Assembly: GCA_026954015.1 (NCBI GenBank)
Contig: JAIXLP010000028.1
Span: 23,085-87,084, forward strand
Length of the DNA: 64,000 nt
DNA from: Burkholderiales bacterium
GTDB lineage: Bacteria; Pseudomonadota; Gammaproteobacteria; Burkholderiales; Burkholderiaceae_C
Direction of reading: 5' to 3'
Part shown: positions 39,561 through 48,357 of the stretch, in pieces
How positions within the stretch are numbered: the first letter of the stretch is position 1
Layout: each line of letters opens with the position of its first letter
Translations under genes and position numbers: made by a program
The notes under the pieces: generated by a model
Databases searched by the model: none
Told to the model about the DNA's origin: nothing
What the model saw: the letters and a program-made list of their open reading frames with translations, nothing else

Positions 39561-39617
39561 GCGCGGGGCCGGCAACGGCCCCCGCGCCCGCCGCCTGCTG
39601 CACGCAGGCGGCTTTTT
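39561..39617 (+). terminator. Double hairpin with T-run between ugpB and ugpA
   Basis: First stem GCGCGGGGCCG / CGGCCCCCGCGC with a short loop (39561-39587). The second is a perfect nine-pair stem GCCGCCTGC / GCAGGCGGC followed by TTTTT (39590-39617). It probably ends most transcripts after ugpB, so the binding protein is made in excess over the membrane parts. Confidence 0.8.
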
Positions 39618-39631
39618 CGTTTGTATCCGCC

Positions 39632-40513
39632 ATGGAAAAACGGGTTCGTTTTCGCTCCACCTGGCTGCCGTGGGCACTGCTGCTGCCGCAGCTGGCCATC
39701 GTCGGCGTCTTCTTTTTCTGGCCCGCCGCCCAGGCGGTGCTGCAATCGTTCCAGATGGAAGACGCCTTCGGCACCAGCATCGAATGGGCCGGGCTGGAAA
39801 ACTTCCGCAACCTGCTCGACGACCCCTCCTACCTGAATTCCTTCCAGCGCACCGCCCTGTTCTCGGTGCTGGTGGCGGGCATCGGCATCGTGCTGGCGCT
39901 GGCGCTGGCGATCTTTGCCGACCGCATCGTGCGCTTCGCCGTGGTCTACAAGACGCTGCTGATCGTGCCCTACGCCGTGGCGCCGGTGATCGCGGGCGTG
40001 CTGTGGCTGTTCCTGTTCTCGCCCTCGATCGGCGTCGCCGCCTACGCGCTGGGCAGGCTGGGCTACCAGTGGGACCACCTGATGAACGACAACCAGGCGA
40101 TGGCGCTGATCGTGCTCGCATCGGTCTGGAAGCAGATTTCCTACAACTTCCTCTTCTTCCTCGCGGGGCTGCAGTCGATCCCCCGAGCCCTGATCGAGGC
40201 CGCTTCCATCGACGGCGCCGGCCCCTGGCGGCGCTTCTGGAACATCCAGCTGCCGCTGCTCTCGCCCACCACCTTCTTCCTGCTGGTGATCAACGTCGTC
40301 TATGCCTTCTTCGACACCTTCGGCATCATCGACGCGGCCACCCAGGGCGGCCCGGGCCAGTCCACGATGATCCTGGTCTACAAGGTCTACCAGGACGGGT
40401 TCAAGGCGCTCGACCTGGGCGGATCGGCGGCGCAATCGGTCATCCTGATGCTGATCGTCATCGCGCTCACCGTGCTGCAGTTCCGCTACGTCGAGAAAAA
40501 AGTGCAGTACTGA
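39632..40513 (+). CDS. ugpA: Glycerol-3-phosphate ABC transporter permease UgpA
   Basis: A 293-residue inner-membrane permease with six expected helices. The first is [21 protein letters not shown]. The coupling motif that contacts UgpC is [20 protein letters not shown] near residues 186-205 (the EAA loop). It starts 14 nt after the double hairpin and ends 2 nt before ugpE. Confidence 0.95.
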   Translation: MEKRVRFRSTWLPWALLLPQLAIVGVFFFWPAAQAVLQSFQMEDAFGTSIEWAGLENFRNLLDDPSYLNSFQRTALFSVLVAGIGIVLALALAIFADRIVRFAVVYKTLLIVPYAVAPVIAGVLWLFLFSPSIGVAAYALGRLGYQWDHLMNDNQAMALIVLASVWKQISYNFLFFLAGLQSIPRALIEAASIDGAGPWRRFWNIQLPLLSPTTFFLLVINVVYAFFDTFGIIDAATQGGPGQSTMILVYKVYQDGFKALDLGGSAAQSVILMLIVIALTVLQFRYVEKKVQY

Positions 40514-40515
40514 CC

Positions 40516-41364
40516 ATGGTCGACCGCAACCCCTGGCTCGTCTTCCTGTCGCACGCCGTGCTGATCCTCGGGGTCTGCATCGTCGCGTTTCCGCTCTATC
40601 TGGCGCTCGTCGCCTCGACCCACACCGCCGAGGCCATCGTGCAATCGCCGATGCCGCTGCTGCCCGGCGGCCACATGTGGGAGAACTACCGCGACGCGCT
40701 CCTGGGCTCGGGCAAGCTCGGCTCCAACACCACCGTGGTGCGCATGATGTGGGTGAGCTTCGTCGTCGCCATCTTCATCACCGTGGGCAAGATCGCGATC
40801 TCGCTGCTGTCGGCGTTCGCCATCGTGTACTTCCGCTTTCGCTTCAGGATGCTGTGCTTCTGGGCCATCTTCGTGACGCTGATGCTGCCGGTGGAGGTGC
40901 GCATCCTGCCCACCTACAAGGTGGTGGCCGACCTGGGCCTGCTCAACAGCTACGCCGGCCTGTCGCTGCCGCTGATCGCATCGGCCACGGCCACCTTCCT
41001 GTTCCGCCAGTTCTTCCTCACCGTGCCCGACGAGCTGACCGAGGCCGCGCGCATCGACGGCGCCGGGCCGCTGCGCTTCTTCAAGGACATCCTGGTGCCG
41101 CTGTCGCGCACCTCCATCGCCGCGCTGTTCGTGATCCAGTTCATCTACGGCTGGAACCAGTACCTGTGGCCGCTCCTGATGACCACCAGCGAGGACATGT
41201 ACCCGGTGGTCATCGGCATCAAGCGCATGCTCGCCGGCGGCGAGGCGGCGGTGGACTGGAACATCGTCATGGCGACCGCCATCCTGGCCATGGTGCCTCC
41301 GGCCGTGGTGGTCATCCTGATGCAGAAATGGTTCGTCAAGGGCCTCGTGGACACGGAAAAATAA
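40516..41364 (+). CDS. ugpE: Glycerol-3-phosphate ABC transporter permease UgpE
   Basis: A 282-residue permease with six hydrophobic segments and the EAA coupling loop [20 protein letters not shown] near residues 174-193. It pairs with UgpA. Its stop codon shares one base with the ugpC start (TAATG), pointing to coupled translation. The N-terminal [19 protein letters not shown] is typical for the family. Confidence 0.95.
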   Translation: MVDRNPWLVFLSHAVLILGVCIVAFPLYLALVASTHTAEAIVQSPMPLLPGGHMWENYRDALLGSGKLGSNTTVVRMMWVSFVVAIFITVGKIAISLLSAFAIVYFRFRFRMLCFWAIFVTLMLPVEVRILPTYKVVADLGLLNSYAGLSLPLIASATATFLFRQFFLTVPDELTEAARIDGAGPLRFFKDILVPLSRTSIAALFVIQFIYGWNQYLWPLLMTTSEDMYPVVIGIKRMLAGGEAAVDWNIVMATAILAMVPPAVVVILMQKWFVKGLVDTEK

Positions 41365-42386
41365 TGGCAGCCATCGCATTCAACCAGGTCGTCAAGCGCT
41401 ACGGCATCGGCCCCAGGGCCAACCAGGTCATCCACGGCGTGACGGCCGACGTCACGGACGGCGAGTTCGTCGTCATCGTCGGCCCCTCGGGCTGCGGCAA
41501 ATCCACGCTGCTGCGCATGGTGGCGGGGCTGGAGGAGATCACCGAGGGCACCATCCGCATCGGCGAGCGCGTGGTGAACGACCTGGAGCCGGCCGCGCGC
41601 GACATCGCCATGGTGTTCCAGAACTACGCGCTCTACCCGCACATGAGCGTGTTCGACAACATGGCCTATGGCCTGAAGATCAAGAAGGTGCCGATCGACG
41701 AAATCCGCCAGCGCGTGGACAAGGCGGCCAAGATCCTCGAGCTGGGCGGGCTGCTCGCGCGCAAGCCGCGCGAGCTCTCGGGCGGGCAGCGCCAGCGCGT
41801 GGCCATGGGCCGCGCCATCGTGCGCCAGCCGCAGGTCTTCCTGTTCGACGAGCCGCTGTCCAACCTGGACGCCAAGCTGCGCGCGCAGACCCGGCTGGAA
41901 ATCGAAAAACTCCACCGCGAGCTGGGCATCACCAGCCTGTTCGTCACGCACGACCAGGTCGAGGCGATGACGCTCGCCCAGCGCATGATCGTCATGAACG
42001 CCGGCCGCATGGAGCAGTTCGGCACGCCCGAGGAGGTCTACCACCGCCCTGCCACCACCTTCGTCGCGAGCTTCATCGGCGCGCCACCCATGAACCTGCT
42101 CAAGGATGTGCAGGGCGTGCGCGAAGGCGTGCTGCTGGGCATACGCCCCGAGCATCTGCGCGTGGCGGATTCCGGCGGCTGGGAAGTGCTGGTGGAAACC
42201 GTGGAAATGCTGGGCGCCGAGCGCCTCATCCACGGCCGCCTGGGCGGCGCCCAGGGCCAGGGCATGATCGTGCGCATGCAGGAGACGGAAACCCCACCCG
42301 CGCTCGGCCAGACACTGCACGTCCTGCCGCTGGAAGACCGCGTGCACGGCTTCGACCAGGCCACAGGGCAGCGCATCGAAGGCTGA
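41364..42386 (+). CDS. ugpC: Glycerol-3-phosphate ABC transporter ATPase UgpC
   Basis: A 340-residue MalK-type ATPase. Walker A is [14 protein letters not shown] near residue 38, the signature [15 protein letters not shown] near 139, and Walker [21 protein letters not shown]-terminal regulatory OB-like domain ([11 protein letters not shown] near residue 255) follows. It energises UgpAE. Confidence 0.95.
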   Translation: MAAIAFNQVVKRYGIGPRANQVIHGVTADVTDGEFVVIVGPSGCGKSTLLRMVAGLEEITEGTIRIGERVVNDLEPAARDIAMVFQNYALYPHMSVFDNMAYGLKIKKVPIDEIRQRVDKAAKILELGGLLARKPRELSGGQRQRVAMGRAIVRQPQVFLFDEPLSNLDAKLRAQTRLEIEKLHRELGITSLFVTHDQVEAMTLAQRMIVMNAGRMEQFGTPEEVYHRPATTFVASFIGAPPMNLLKDVQGVREGVLLGIRPEHLRVADSGGWEVLVETVEMLGAERLIHGRLGGAQGQGMIVRMQETETPPALGQTLHVLPLEDRVHGFDQATGQRIEG

Positions 42387-42400
42387 CGAAAATCCTTTTT

Positions 42401-42444
42401 TGATAGCTGCATGCGCTTGATGGGTGGACGCTGGAGCCCGATTT
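42401..42444 (+). repeat. Dispersed intergenic element, copy 6
   Basis: tgatagctgcatgcgcttg, spacer, gacgctggagcccgattt. It occupies the gap between ugpC and the VOC gene within the ugp operon. Confidence 0.7.
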
Positions 42445-42448
42445 GACC

Positions 42449-42805
42449 ATGAATTCACCGGCTGCCTCCTTGATCCGCTCCACCGTGCCCGTGCTGGCCT
42501 CGCTCGACATCGCCGAGAGCGCCGCCTTCTACGCCCAGCGGCTGGGCTTTGCCGAACAGCTGCGCACCGGCGACTACCTCATCGTCGCCCGCGACGGCTG
42601 CGAAATCCACTTCTGGCGTTGCCCCGACCGCGCCATCGCCGAGCAGACCTCGTGCTACGTGCGCGGCGACACGCGCGCCCTGTACGCCGACTTCGCCCGC
42701 CGCGGCCTGGCGCTGCCCGCACCCGCCGAGCGCGCCTGGGGCATGCGCGAGCTGTACGTGACAGACCCGCACGGCAACCTGCTCAAGTTTGGAGAACCGC
42801 TGTGA
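42449..42805 (+). CDS. VOC-fold (glyoxalase/bleomycin-resistance-like) protein
   Basis: A 118-residue protein with the paired beta-alpha-beta-beta-beta pattern of the VOC superfamily: VPVLASLDIAESAAFYAQRLGF at the start and ELYVTDPHGNLLKFGEPL at the end. The Glu in the last strand can be a metal ligand. Members bind drugs or catalyse glyoxalase or dioxygenase reactions; this one's role is unknown. It lies between ugpC and ugpQ and overlaps the latter by 4 nt. I use the ATG at 42449 rather than a TTG six bases earlier. Confidence 0.85.
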   Translation: MNSPAASLIRSTVPVLASLDIAESAAFYAQRLGFAEQLRTGDYLIVARDGCEIHFWRCPDRAIAEQTSCYVRGDTRALYADFARRGLALPAPAERAWGMRELYVTDPHGNLLKFGEPL

Positions 42806-43548
42806 ACGCCCCCACCCCCTGGCCTTACCCCTTCTGGATCGCGCACCGCGGCGCGGGCAAGCTCGCGCCCGAAAACACCCTGGCGGCTTTTCGCCTGGGC
42901 GCGCAGCACGGCTGGCGCATGTTCGAATGCGACGCCAAGCTCTCCAGCGACGGCGTGGTATTGCTGATGCACGACACCGAGCTTGCGCGCACCACCACCG
43001 GCCAGGGCAACGCGGGCGAACAGCCGTGGACCGCGCTCTCGCAGCTGGACGCCGGCAGCTGGCACTCGCGCGCCTACGCCGGCGAGCCGCTGCCCACGCT
43101 CGCGCTCGTCGCCCGCTGGTGCATCGCCAACGGCCTACACCTGAACATCGAGATCAAGCCCACGCCCGGCACCGCGCTCGCCACCGGTCGCGCCGTCGCG
43201 GCGCTGGCGAGCCGGCTCTGGCACGGCCAGCGCGTGCCGCCGCTGCTCACCTCGTTCGACCCGCAGGCGCTCACCGGCGCGCAAGAAGCCGCGCCACTGC
43301 TGCCGCGCGGCCTGCTGCTCGACCAGCCCGACCCAGCGTGGCTCGACCTTGCACGCAAACTCGGGTGCAGCGCCGTCGTCTGCAACCACGCACTCTGGAA
43401 CGCCACCACCGTCGCCGCCGCCCGCGCCGCCGGCCTGCGCATGCTGAGCTACACCGTCAACGACACGCCCACCGCCGAGCGCCTGATCGCCCTGGGCACC
43501 GACGGCATCATCACCGACCGGGTGGATGCATTCTGCCCGGCGGGTTGA
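42802..43548 (+). CDS. ugpQ: Glycerophosphodiester phosphodiesterase UgpQ
   Basis: A 248-residue cytoplasmic GDPD that releases glycerol-3-phosphate from imported glycerophosphodiesters. The motifs FWIAHRGAGKLAPENTLAAF (residues 11-30, catalytic HRG and PENT), ECDAKLSSDGVVLLMHD and LNIEIKP are complete. The start is GTG at 42802, whose GTGA overlaps the VOC stop. E. coli UgpQ is 247 residues, supporting the start. Its end abuts the convergent gene with no gap. Confidence 0.95.
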   Translation: MNAPTPWPYPFWIAHRGAGKLAPENTLAAFRLGAQHGWRMFECDAKLSSDGVVLLMHDTELARTTTGQGNAGEQPWTALSQLDAGSWHSRAYAGEPLPTLALVARWCIANGLHLNIEIKPTPGTALATGRAVAALASRLWHGQRVPPLLTSFDPQALTGAQEAAPLLPRGLLLDQPDPAWLDLARKLGCSAVVCNHALWNATTVAAARAAGLRMLSYTVNDTPTAERLIALGTDGIITDRVDAFCPAG

Positions 43549-43824
43549 TCAGCGCCAGGCTCTCAGTTCCACCCACCGCACGCTGGCGCACACCAGCACC
43601 AGCGCGGTGTAGGTCAGCATGCGCCCGTCGCTGCCCAGCAGCGCCACGCCCAGTGCCAGCACCGCACAACCCACCACAAAAAGCAGAGCTATCGGCGCAA
43701 GCCAGCCGCGCGGTTGGGCCAGTTTTCGCATGAAAACATGGCTCGTCGCCACCAGCAGCAGCGCCACCACCAGGGCGGGCGCCAGGAAATTCAGCAGGTG
43801 GTTGATGGCGGTCAAGAACGGCAT
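43549..43824 (-). CDS. Small membrane protein, function unknown
   Basis: A 91-residue protein with three hydrophobic segments (FLAPALVVALLLVATSHVF, LAPIALLFVVGCAVLALGVALL, LTYTALVLVCASV). I start at the ATG giving MPFLTAINHLLNFL; the longer frame upstream runs through the hemA promoter and start and is not plausible. It is divergent from hemA with a 37-nt gap and convergent with ugpQ. The family is not recognised. Confidence 0.7.
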   Translation of the reverse strand: MPFLTAINHLLNFLAPALVVALLLVATSHVFMRKLAQPRGWLAPIALLFVVGCAVLALGVALLGSDGRMLTYTALVLVCASVRWVELRAWR

Positions 43825-43847
43825 GGGCACGCTCGCGATATCAATTT

Positions 43848-43853
43848 TATAAT
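43848..43853 (+). promoter_or_regulatory. -10 box TATAAT of hemA
   Basis: A perfect TATAAT ends 8 nt before the hemA ATG. Transcription would start at about 43860, almost on the start codon, and there is no Shine-Dalgarno sequence. A leaderless or near-leaderless mRNA is likely. No good -35 is seen. Confidence 0.5.
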
Positions 43854-43861
43854 CGCACCCC

Positions 43862-45160
43862 ATGGCAGTCTGGGCGTTGGGCATCAACCACCATACGGCT
43901 CCACTGGATCTGCGGGGCCGTTTCGCGTTCGCGCTCGACCAGATCGCGCCCACGCTGCAGGGCCTGCGCCAGTCGTTCACCGTCGCGGGCAACCGCCACC
44001 CCGCGGTCGAAAGCGCCATCCTATCCACCTGCAACCGCACCGAGGTGTATTGCGCCGCCGACCAGGTGGCGCTGGAACACACGCTCAACTGGCTTGCCGC
44101 CAACGGTGGCGTGAGCCCCGCGCTGCTGCGCCCGCACGCCTACCTGCTGCAGGGCGACGACGCCGCGCGCCATGCGTTTCGCGTCGCCAGCGGGCTCGAT
44201 TCCATGGTGCTGGGAGAGGCGCAAATCCTCGGCCAGATGAAGAACGCGGTGCGCGCCGCCGAGGGCGCAGGCGCACTCGGCACCACGCTCAACCAGCTGT
44301 TTCAGCGCAGCTTCGCCGTTGCCAAGGAGGTGCGCTCCAGCACCGACATCGGCGCGCACAGCATCAGCATGGCCGCCGCCGCAGTGCGCCTGGCGGGCCA
44401 GCTCTTCGAAGACCTGGGCCAGATCCGCGTGCTCTTCGTCGGCGCGGGCGACATGGTGGAACTGTGCGCCACGCACTTCGCCGCCAGAAATCCGCGCCAG
44501 ATGACCATCGCCAACCGCACGATGGAGCGCGGCGAAAGAGTCGCCAAGCGCCTGGGCGCGAGCGTGATGCCCCTTGCTGACCTGCCCGAGCACCTGCACG
44601 AATTCGACGCGGTGGTGAGCAGCACCGCCAGCACCCTGCCCATCATCGGCCTGGGCGCGGTCGAGCGCGCGCTGAAAAAACGCCGCCACCGCCCCATCTT
44701 CATGGTCGATCTGGCCGTGCCGCGCGACATCGAGCCCGAAGTGAAGCAACTGCCCGACGTCTACCTCTACACCGTGGACGACCTCGCAAGCGTGGTGCAG
44801 ACCGGCCAGGCCCAGCGCGAGGCCGCCGTCACGCAGGCCGAAGCCATCGTCGACGCGGGCGTGCAAAGCTTCATGCACTGGCTCGACCAGCGCGACCCCG
44901 AAGGCGGCGTGGTGCCGCTGATCCGCCAGCTCAATGCGCAGGCCGACGAATGGCGCGCCCTCGAACTCGCCCGCGCGCGCAAACGCCTGGCCAAGGGCGA
45001 GGACATCGAGGCCGTGCTCGAAGCCTTGAGCCGGGGCATCACGCAGAAGATGCTGCATGGGGCGATGACGGAACTGCACGCGGGGGATGCGGAAGGGCGC
45101 AGCCAGACGGCGCATTCGATCCAACGCCTCTTTCTGCGCAAGAACAGCGATTCGCGCTAG
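43862..45160 (+). CDS. hemA: Glutamyl-tRNA reductase
   Basis: A 432-residue enzyme that reduces glutamyl-tRNA to glutamate-1-semialdehyde, the first step of C5 tetrapyrrole synthesis. The start [18 protein letters not shown] is near-universal. The catalytic cysteine is in STCNRTEVY (Cys57), [15 protein letters not shown] lies near residue 115, and the NADPH-binding [13 protein letters not shown] near 190. The C-terminal dimerisation helices are complete. In related genomes hemA is usually followed directly by prfA; here a pilin cluster lies between. Confidence 0.96.
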   Translation: MAVWALGINHHTAPLDLRGRFAFALDQIAPTLQGLRQSFTVAGNRHPAVESAILSTCNRTEVYCAADQVALEHTLNWLAANGGVSPALLRPHAYLLQGDDAARHAFRVASGLDSMVLGEAQILGQMKNAVRAAEGAGALGTTLNQLFQRSFAVAKEVRSSTDIGAHSISMAAAAVRLAGQLFEDLGQIRVLFVGAGDMVELCATHFAARNPRQMTIANRTMERGERVAKRLGASVMPLADLPEHLHEFDAVVSSTASTLPIIGLGAVERALKKRRHRPIFMVDLAVPRDIEPEVKQLPDVYLYTVDDLASVVQTGQAQREAAVTQAEAIVDAGVQSFMHWLDQRDPEGGVVPLIRQLNAQADEWRALELARARKRLAKGEDIEAVLEALSRGITQKMLHGAMTELHAGDAEGRSQTAHSIQRLFLRKNSDSR

Positions 45161-45301
45161 CGCATTCTCCGGCCTTCCAGCACCCACCCGGGAGCAACAT
45201 CCAGCTCCGCTCGGCCCCGAAGCGCACCGTTCATCGCTCGTTTCCAGCCATACATCCACTTACAAGCGGCATTCCCGAACCGGTGCGCCTAGTATCGGCG
45301 C

Positions 45302-45889
45302 ATGCCGTACCGCCCTCTAGCCCACACCCGGCGCACGCCTCCGCCACCGACAGCCCGCCCGCGGCCTTGCCGAGGGTTCACTGCTGTCGAGCTCTTGATC
45401 ACGATCGCCATTCTGGCTGTATTGATGTCACTGGCCGCACCCAGCTTCAGTTCCTTGATGGAGCGCTGGCAATCATCGCAAACCAGCGAACAGCTCAAGG
45501 ACACGATCTATTTCGCACGCTCCGAAGCCATCAAGCGCGGTGGGAACGTGGCGCTGCAGAAACTTCCCAATAACACCAATGGCTGTACTACCGCCACAGG
45601 CGCAGACAACTGGGATTGCGGCTGGTTTGTCTGCGAAGACACCAACGGTAACGGTACCTGCGGTGCAACCGAGCCGGTACTCCAGCGTTTCGACGCCCCG
45701 GCAAAAGTGGAAATCACCCGGTCCACGAGCGTTGCGAGCATCAAGTTCAACCGGTGGGGATTGGTTGACGGCGCATTCCCGGGATTCAGCGTGGTGCCCG
45801 CAGGCAAAAGCGTCAGTGATCCTGCCGCGCGCGGCGTCTGCACGAGCGCTGGCGGTCGCGTCCATATCACCACCACTCCACCGTGCTGA
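45302..45889 (+). CDS. fimT: Type IV minor pilin FimT/GspH-like
   Basis: A 195-residue prepilin. The long leader ends at RG, and cleavage before F of GFTAVELLITIAILAVLMS leaves Glu at position +5. The C-terminal part has three cysteines and a GspH-like beta fold (IKFNRWGLVDGA). It should be a priming pseudopilin with PilV, PilW and PilX. The leader is proline/arginine-rich and longer than usual, so the true start may be internal. Confidence 0.85.
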   Translation: MPYRPLAHTRRTPPPPTARPRPCRGFTAVELLITIAILAVLMSLAAPSFSSLMERWQSSQTSEQLKDTIYFARSEAIKRGGNVALQKLPNNTNGCTTATGADNWDCGWFVCEDTNGNGTCGATEPVLQRFDAPAKVEITRSTSVASIKFNRWGLVDGAFPGFSVVPAGKSVSDPAARGVCTSAGGRVHITTTPPC

Positions 45890-45897
45890 ACACCACC

Positions 45898-46554
45898 ATG
45901 CCAACAACCCCATCCTCCGCTCACCGCCAGCACGGCATCACGCTGATCGAATCGCTGATCGCCGTCGTCGTCACCGCCTTGGGCATTCTGGGTATCCTGG
46001 GTGTGCAAATGCGCACGCTCGCGGACACGCAAACCACCGTGCGCCGCGCACAGGCCATCCGGCTCATCGAAGATCTGGGTGAGCGCATACGCACCAGTCC
46101 GAACGCACTGGCCGATCCTGGCGCCTATGTCTCGGCGTTCGCGAGCACGCCACCCACCGGCAAGGACTGCGCCACCAACCTGTGCACGCGCACGGAATTG
46201 GCTGCTTACGATCTTCGGACATGGAAGCAGGCGGTCACCAACACGCTTCCGCTCGGGCAGGCCAACATTTTTGAGGCCAGCAGTGAGAATGCAGCAACGG
46301 GCAATCGGCGGCTGCTCGGCGTCATGGTCAGCTGGCGCGAGAATGAACGCGACGATCTCATCGCCACGGACCGCGCGAATACCGACGCGACGCAGGTCCG
46401 CGCGGCCGACGGCAGCCTGAGCGCGGGAGCGGCGGCAACGGACGCAACCTGTCCGTCCGGCCGAAATTGCCAGTTGCAATATCTCCCCATCGCCGCACGC
46501 TGTGCTCCGTATGAAAGCGGCGGTGTCTTCCAATATTTTTGCCCTGGAGCATGA
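45898..46554 (+). CDS. pilV: Type IV minor pilin PilV
   Basis: A 218-residue prepilin with the class III signal HGITLIESLIAVVVTALG (Glu +5) near residue 17, then the PilV-typical GILGVQMRTLAD. Four cysteines follow. A GTG start 15 nt upstream overlaps fimT and is an alternative; neither has a clear ribosome site. The gene overlaps pilW by 4 nt. Confidence 0.85.
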   Translation: MPTTPSSAHRQHGITLIESLIAVVVTALGILGILGVQMRTLADTQTTVRRAQAIRLIEDLGERIRTSPNALADPGAYVSAFASTPPTGKDCATNLCTRTELAAYDLRTWKQAVTNTLPLGQANIFEASSENAATGNRRLLGVMVSWRENERDDLIATDRANTDATQVRAADGSLSAGAAATDATCPSGRNCQLQYLPIAARCAPYESGGVFQYFCPGA

Positions 46555-47480
46555 CGGTGACTGCCCAAAACACAGCACTGCGCAACCGCAACTTTAGCGA
46601 CGCTACCGCCCCCCGGCCAACCACGAAACACCGCGCGCACACGCAACGTGGTGTGACATTGATCGAATTGATGGTGGGCCTGGCCATCGGGCTGCTCGTC
46701 GTCGCGGTGGCCATGGGCGCGCTGATGGTCTCGCGCGGTGTGTCGGGCACAGTCAGCGATGCAAGCGAAATTCAGCAGCAAGCCGCCTATGCCATGCGCG
46801 TTATCGGCCTGCAGGTACGTCAGGCAGGGTCGCTTTACCTCAACCTGGACTCGACCGGTGCGGCAGCCGCCGACCCGGAAATTGCGCCGGTCGCGTTCGA
46901 GACCGTCGCGGAAGCCTCCGGCGGAGGGCTGCCGTTCACGCCAGCCACAGACACGCTCGGAGGAACCGACACCACGCTTGACGTGGGCTACCGGCGTTAC
47001 AAGGAGCCGGTCTACGGTGCCGCCATTGATCAAGCGCTGTCGCGCAACTGCCTGGGTGGCCCGGCAGATGCCAACACCGATGAACGCATCGAGAACCTGT
47101 TCGCACTCAGCGGCAGCGAGCTGCGCTGCGGCGGCAACGACACCGCCGCCGCACCCCAACCCATCGTCCAGAACGTAGCGAATTTCCAGGTGCGCTACCT
47201 CCTGCAGGACAACAGCGCACCCGGGGATCCCAAGCTCCAGTACGTCAGCGCGGCCGCGGTCGGCAGTGACTGGAGCCGGGTGCAGGCCGTACAGGTCTGC
47301 CTGGTGCTCTATGGTACCGAGCCCATCGACATGCCCGCAGGCAGTAGCTACCTCGATTGCGACGGCATCACCGCGGTGAACATGACCACGCTCACTGGCG
47401 TGCGCGCGCGGCGCATGCATATCGTGTTTCGCAACGTCTTCCAGTTGCGCAGCCAGGGCGCGATAGGCTCCGTGCTCTGA
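46551..47480 (+). CDS. pilW: Type IV minor pilin PilW
   Basis: A 309-residue prepilin with the cleavage signal RGVTLIELMVGLAIGLLVV near residue 33 and the PilW-like segment AAYAMRVIGLQVRQAGS near 78. It ends with ARRMHIVFRNVFQLRSQG, typical for this family. The ATG overlaps the pilV stop (ATGA). It is part of the priming complex at the pilus tip. Confidence 0.88.
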   Translation: MTVTAQNTALRNRNFSDATAPRPTTKHRAHTQRGVTLIELMVGLAIGLLVVAVAMGALMVSRGVSGTVSDASEIQQQAAYAMRVIGLQVRQAGSLYLNLDSTGAAAADPEIAPVAFETVAEASGGGLPFTPATDTLGGTDTTLDVGYRRYKEPVYGAAIDQALSRNCLGGPADANTDERIENLFALSGSELRCGGNDTAAAPQPIVQNVANFQVRYLLQDNSAPGDPKLQYVSAAAVGSDWSRVQAVQVCLVLYGTEPIDMPAGSSYLDCDGITAVNMTTLTGVRARRMHIVFRNVFQLRSQGAIGSVL

Positions 47481-47492
47481 AGAGAAAACACC

Positions 47493-48269
47493 ATGGCACC
47501 TCGTACCTCCCATCACCCGGCAAAGCGCGAGCGCGGTGTCGCGCTGTTCGTGGTCATCGTCTTCGTGATGCTCTCGATGCTGCTAGCACTGTGGGCCGCG
47601 CGCACGGCGCTGTTCAATGAACTGGTGGTGGGCAATGACGCCGACTACCAACGCGCCTTCGAAGCCGCGCAAGCGCTGCTGCAGGACGCCGAGCTGGATA
47701 TCCGCGGTGAAAAGGCCGACGGCAGCGTCTGCACGCCACCCAGCCCCGACCCGAGCGGCGGAAAGATTTGCCGCTTCACCACCGTCCAGTTCCCTCTGGA
47801 GGCCAAGGACATCGGCCCCCTGCTGGGGGGGCTCAGCTCTGTTGCCCCCATCACCAAGTGCCAGGACGGCGTGTGCGCCAAACGTGCTGACAAGCAGGAT
47901 TTCTGGAACAACCACGACGCTGCCAAAGGCCCCACCCTCGAGCAGATGACGCCTGTCACCGGTACCCCGGTCGGGGCACGCTACGGTCAATACACCGGGG
48001 CAACGAACACCACCGCAGGCGGCCCGCTCAACCCCATCCTCGTCGACACCAGCGCGGCCGATAGAGGCGGCTGGTACTGGATCGAGGTACTGCCCTACGA
48101 CGAGAGCAGCAAAAACTCCGGGCTGGTTCCGGATTCGCCCCCCAACCTGCTGCCCCTGAACCTCACGCCCAACGTGGTCTACCGCATCACCGCCCTCGCA
48201 TACGGGCGCAAGCCGTCGACGCTCGTGGTGCTACAACAAACCTACGCCCAACAAAAGCTCAAGGACTGA
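47493..48269 (+). CDS. pilX: Type IV pilus assembly protein PilX
   Basis: A 258-residue protein with a prepilin-like start RERGVALFVVIVFVMLSMLLALWA. It lacks the +5 glutamate, as PilX proteins often do. NELVVGNDADYQRAFEAAQALL near residue 45 fits the PilX N-terminal family. It lies 12 nt after pilW and upstream of pilY1. Confidence 0.85.
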   Translation: MAPRTSHHPAKRERGVALFVVIVFVMLSMLLALWAARTALFNELVVGNDADYQRAFEAAQALLQDAELDIRGEKADGSVCTPPSPDPSGGKICRFTTVQFPLEAKDIGPLLGGLSSVAPITKCQDGVCAKRADKQDFWNNHDAAKGPTLEQMTPVTGTPVGARYGQYTGATNTTAGGPLNPILVDTSAADRGGWYWIEVLPYDESSKNSGLVPDSPPNLLPLNLTPNVVYRITALAYGRKPSTLVVLQQTYAQQKLKD

Positions 48270-48357
48270 CTTGGCGACGAGCGCGCAGCCATCGCACGCG
48301 CGCTCCACCTTCCAAGCCAGGCGAAACACCGTATATCGATTCGAGGAGGAGCCCACC

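Noticed and set aside
38222..40435. A 737-codon frame antisense to ugpB and ugpA
   Set aside because: Both sense genes are well supported; the antisense frame is low-complexity.
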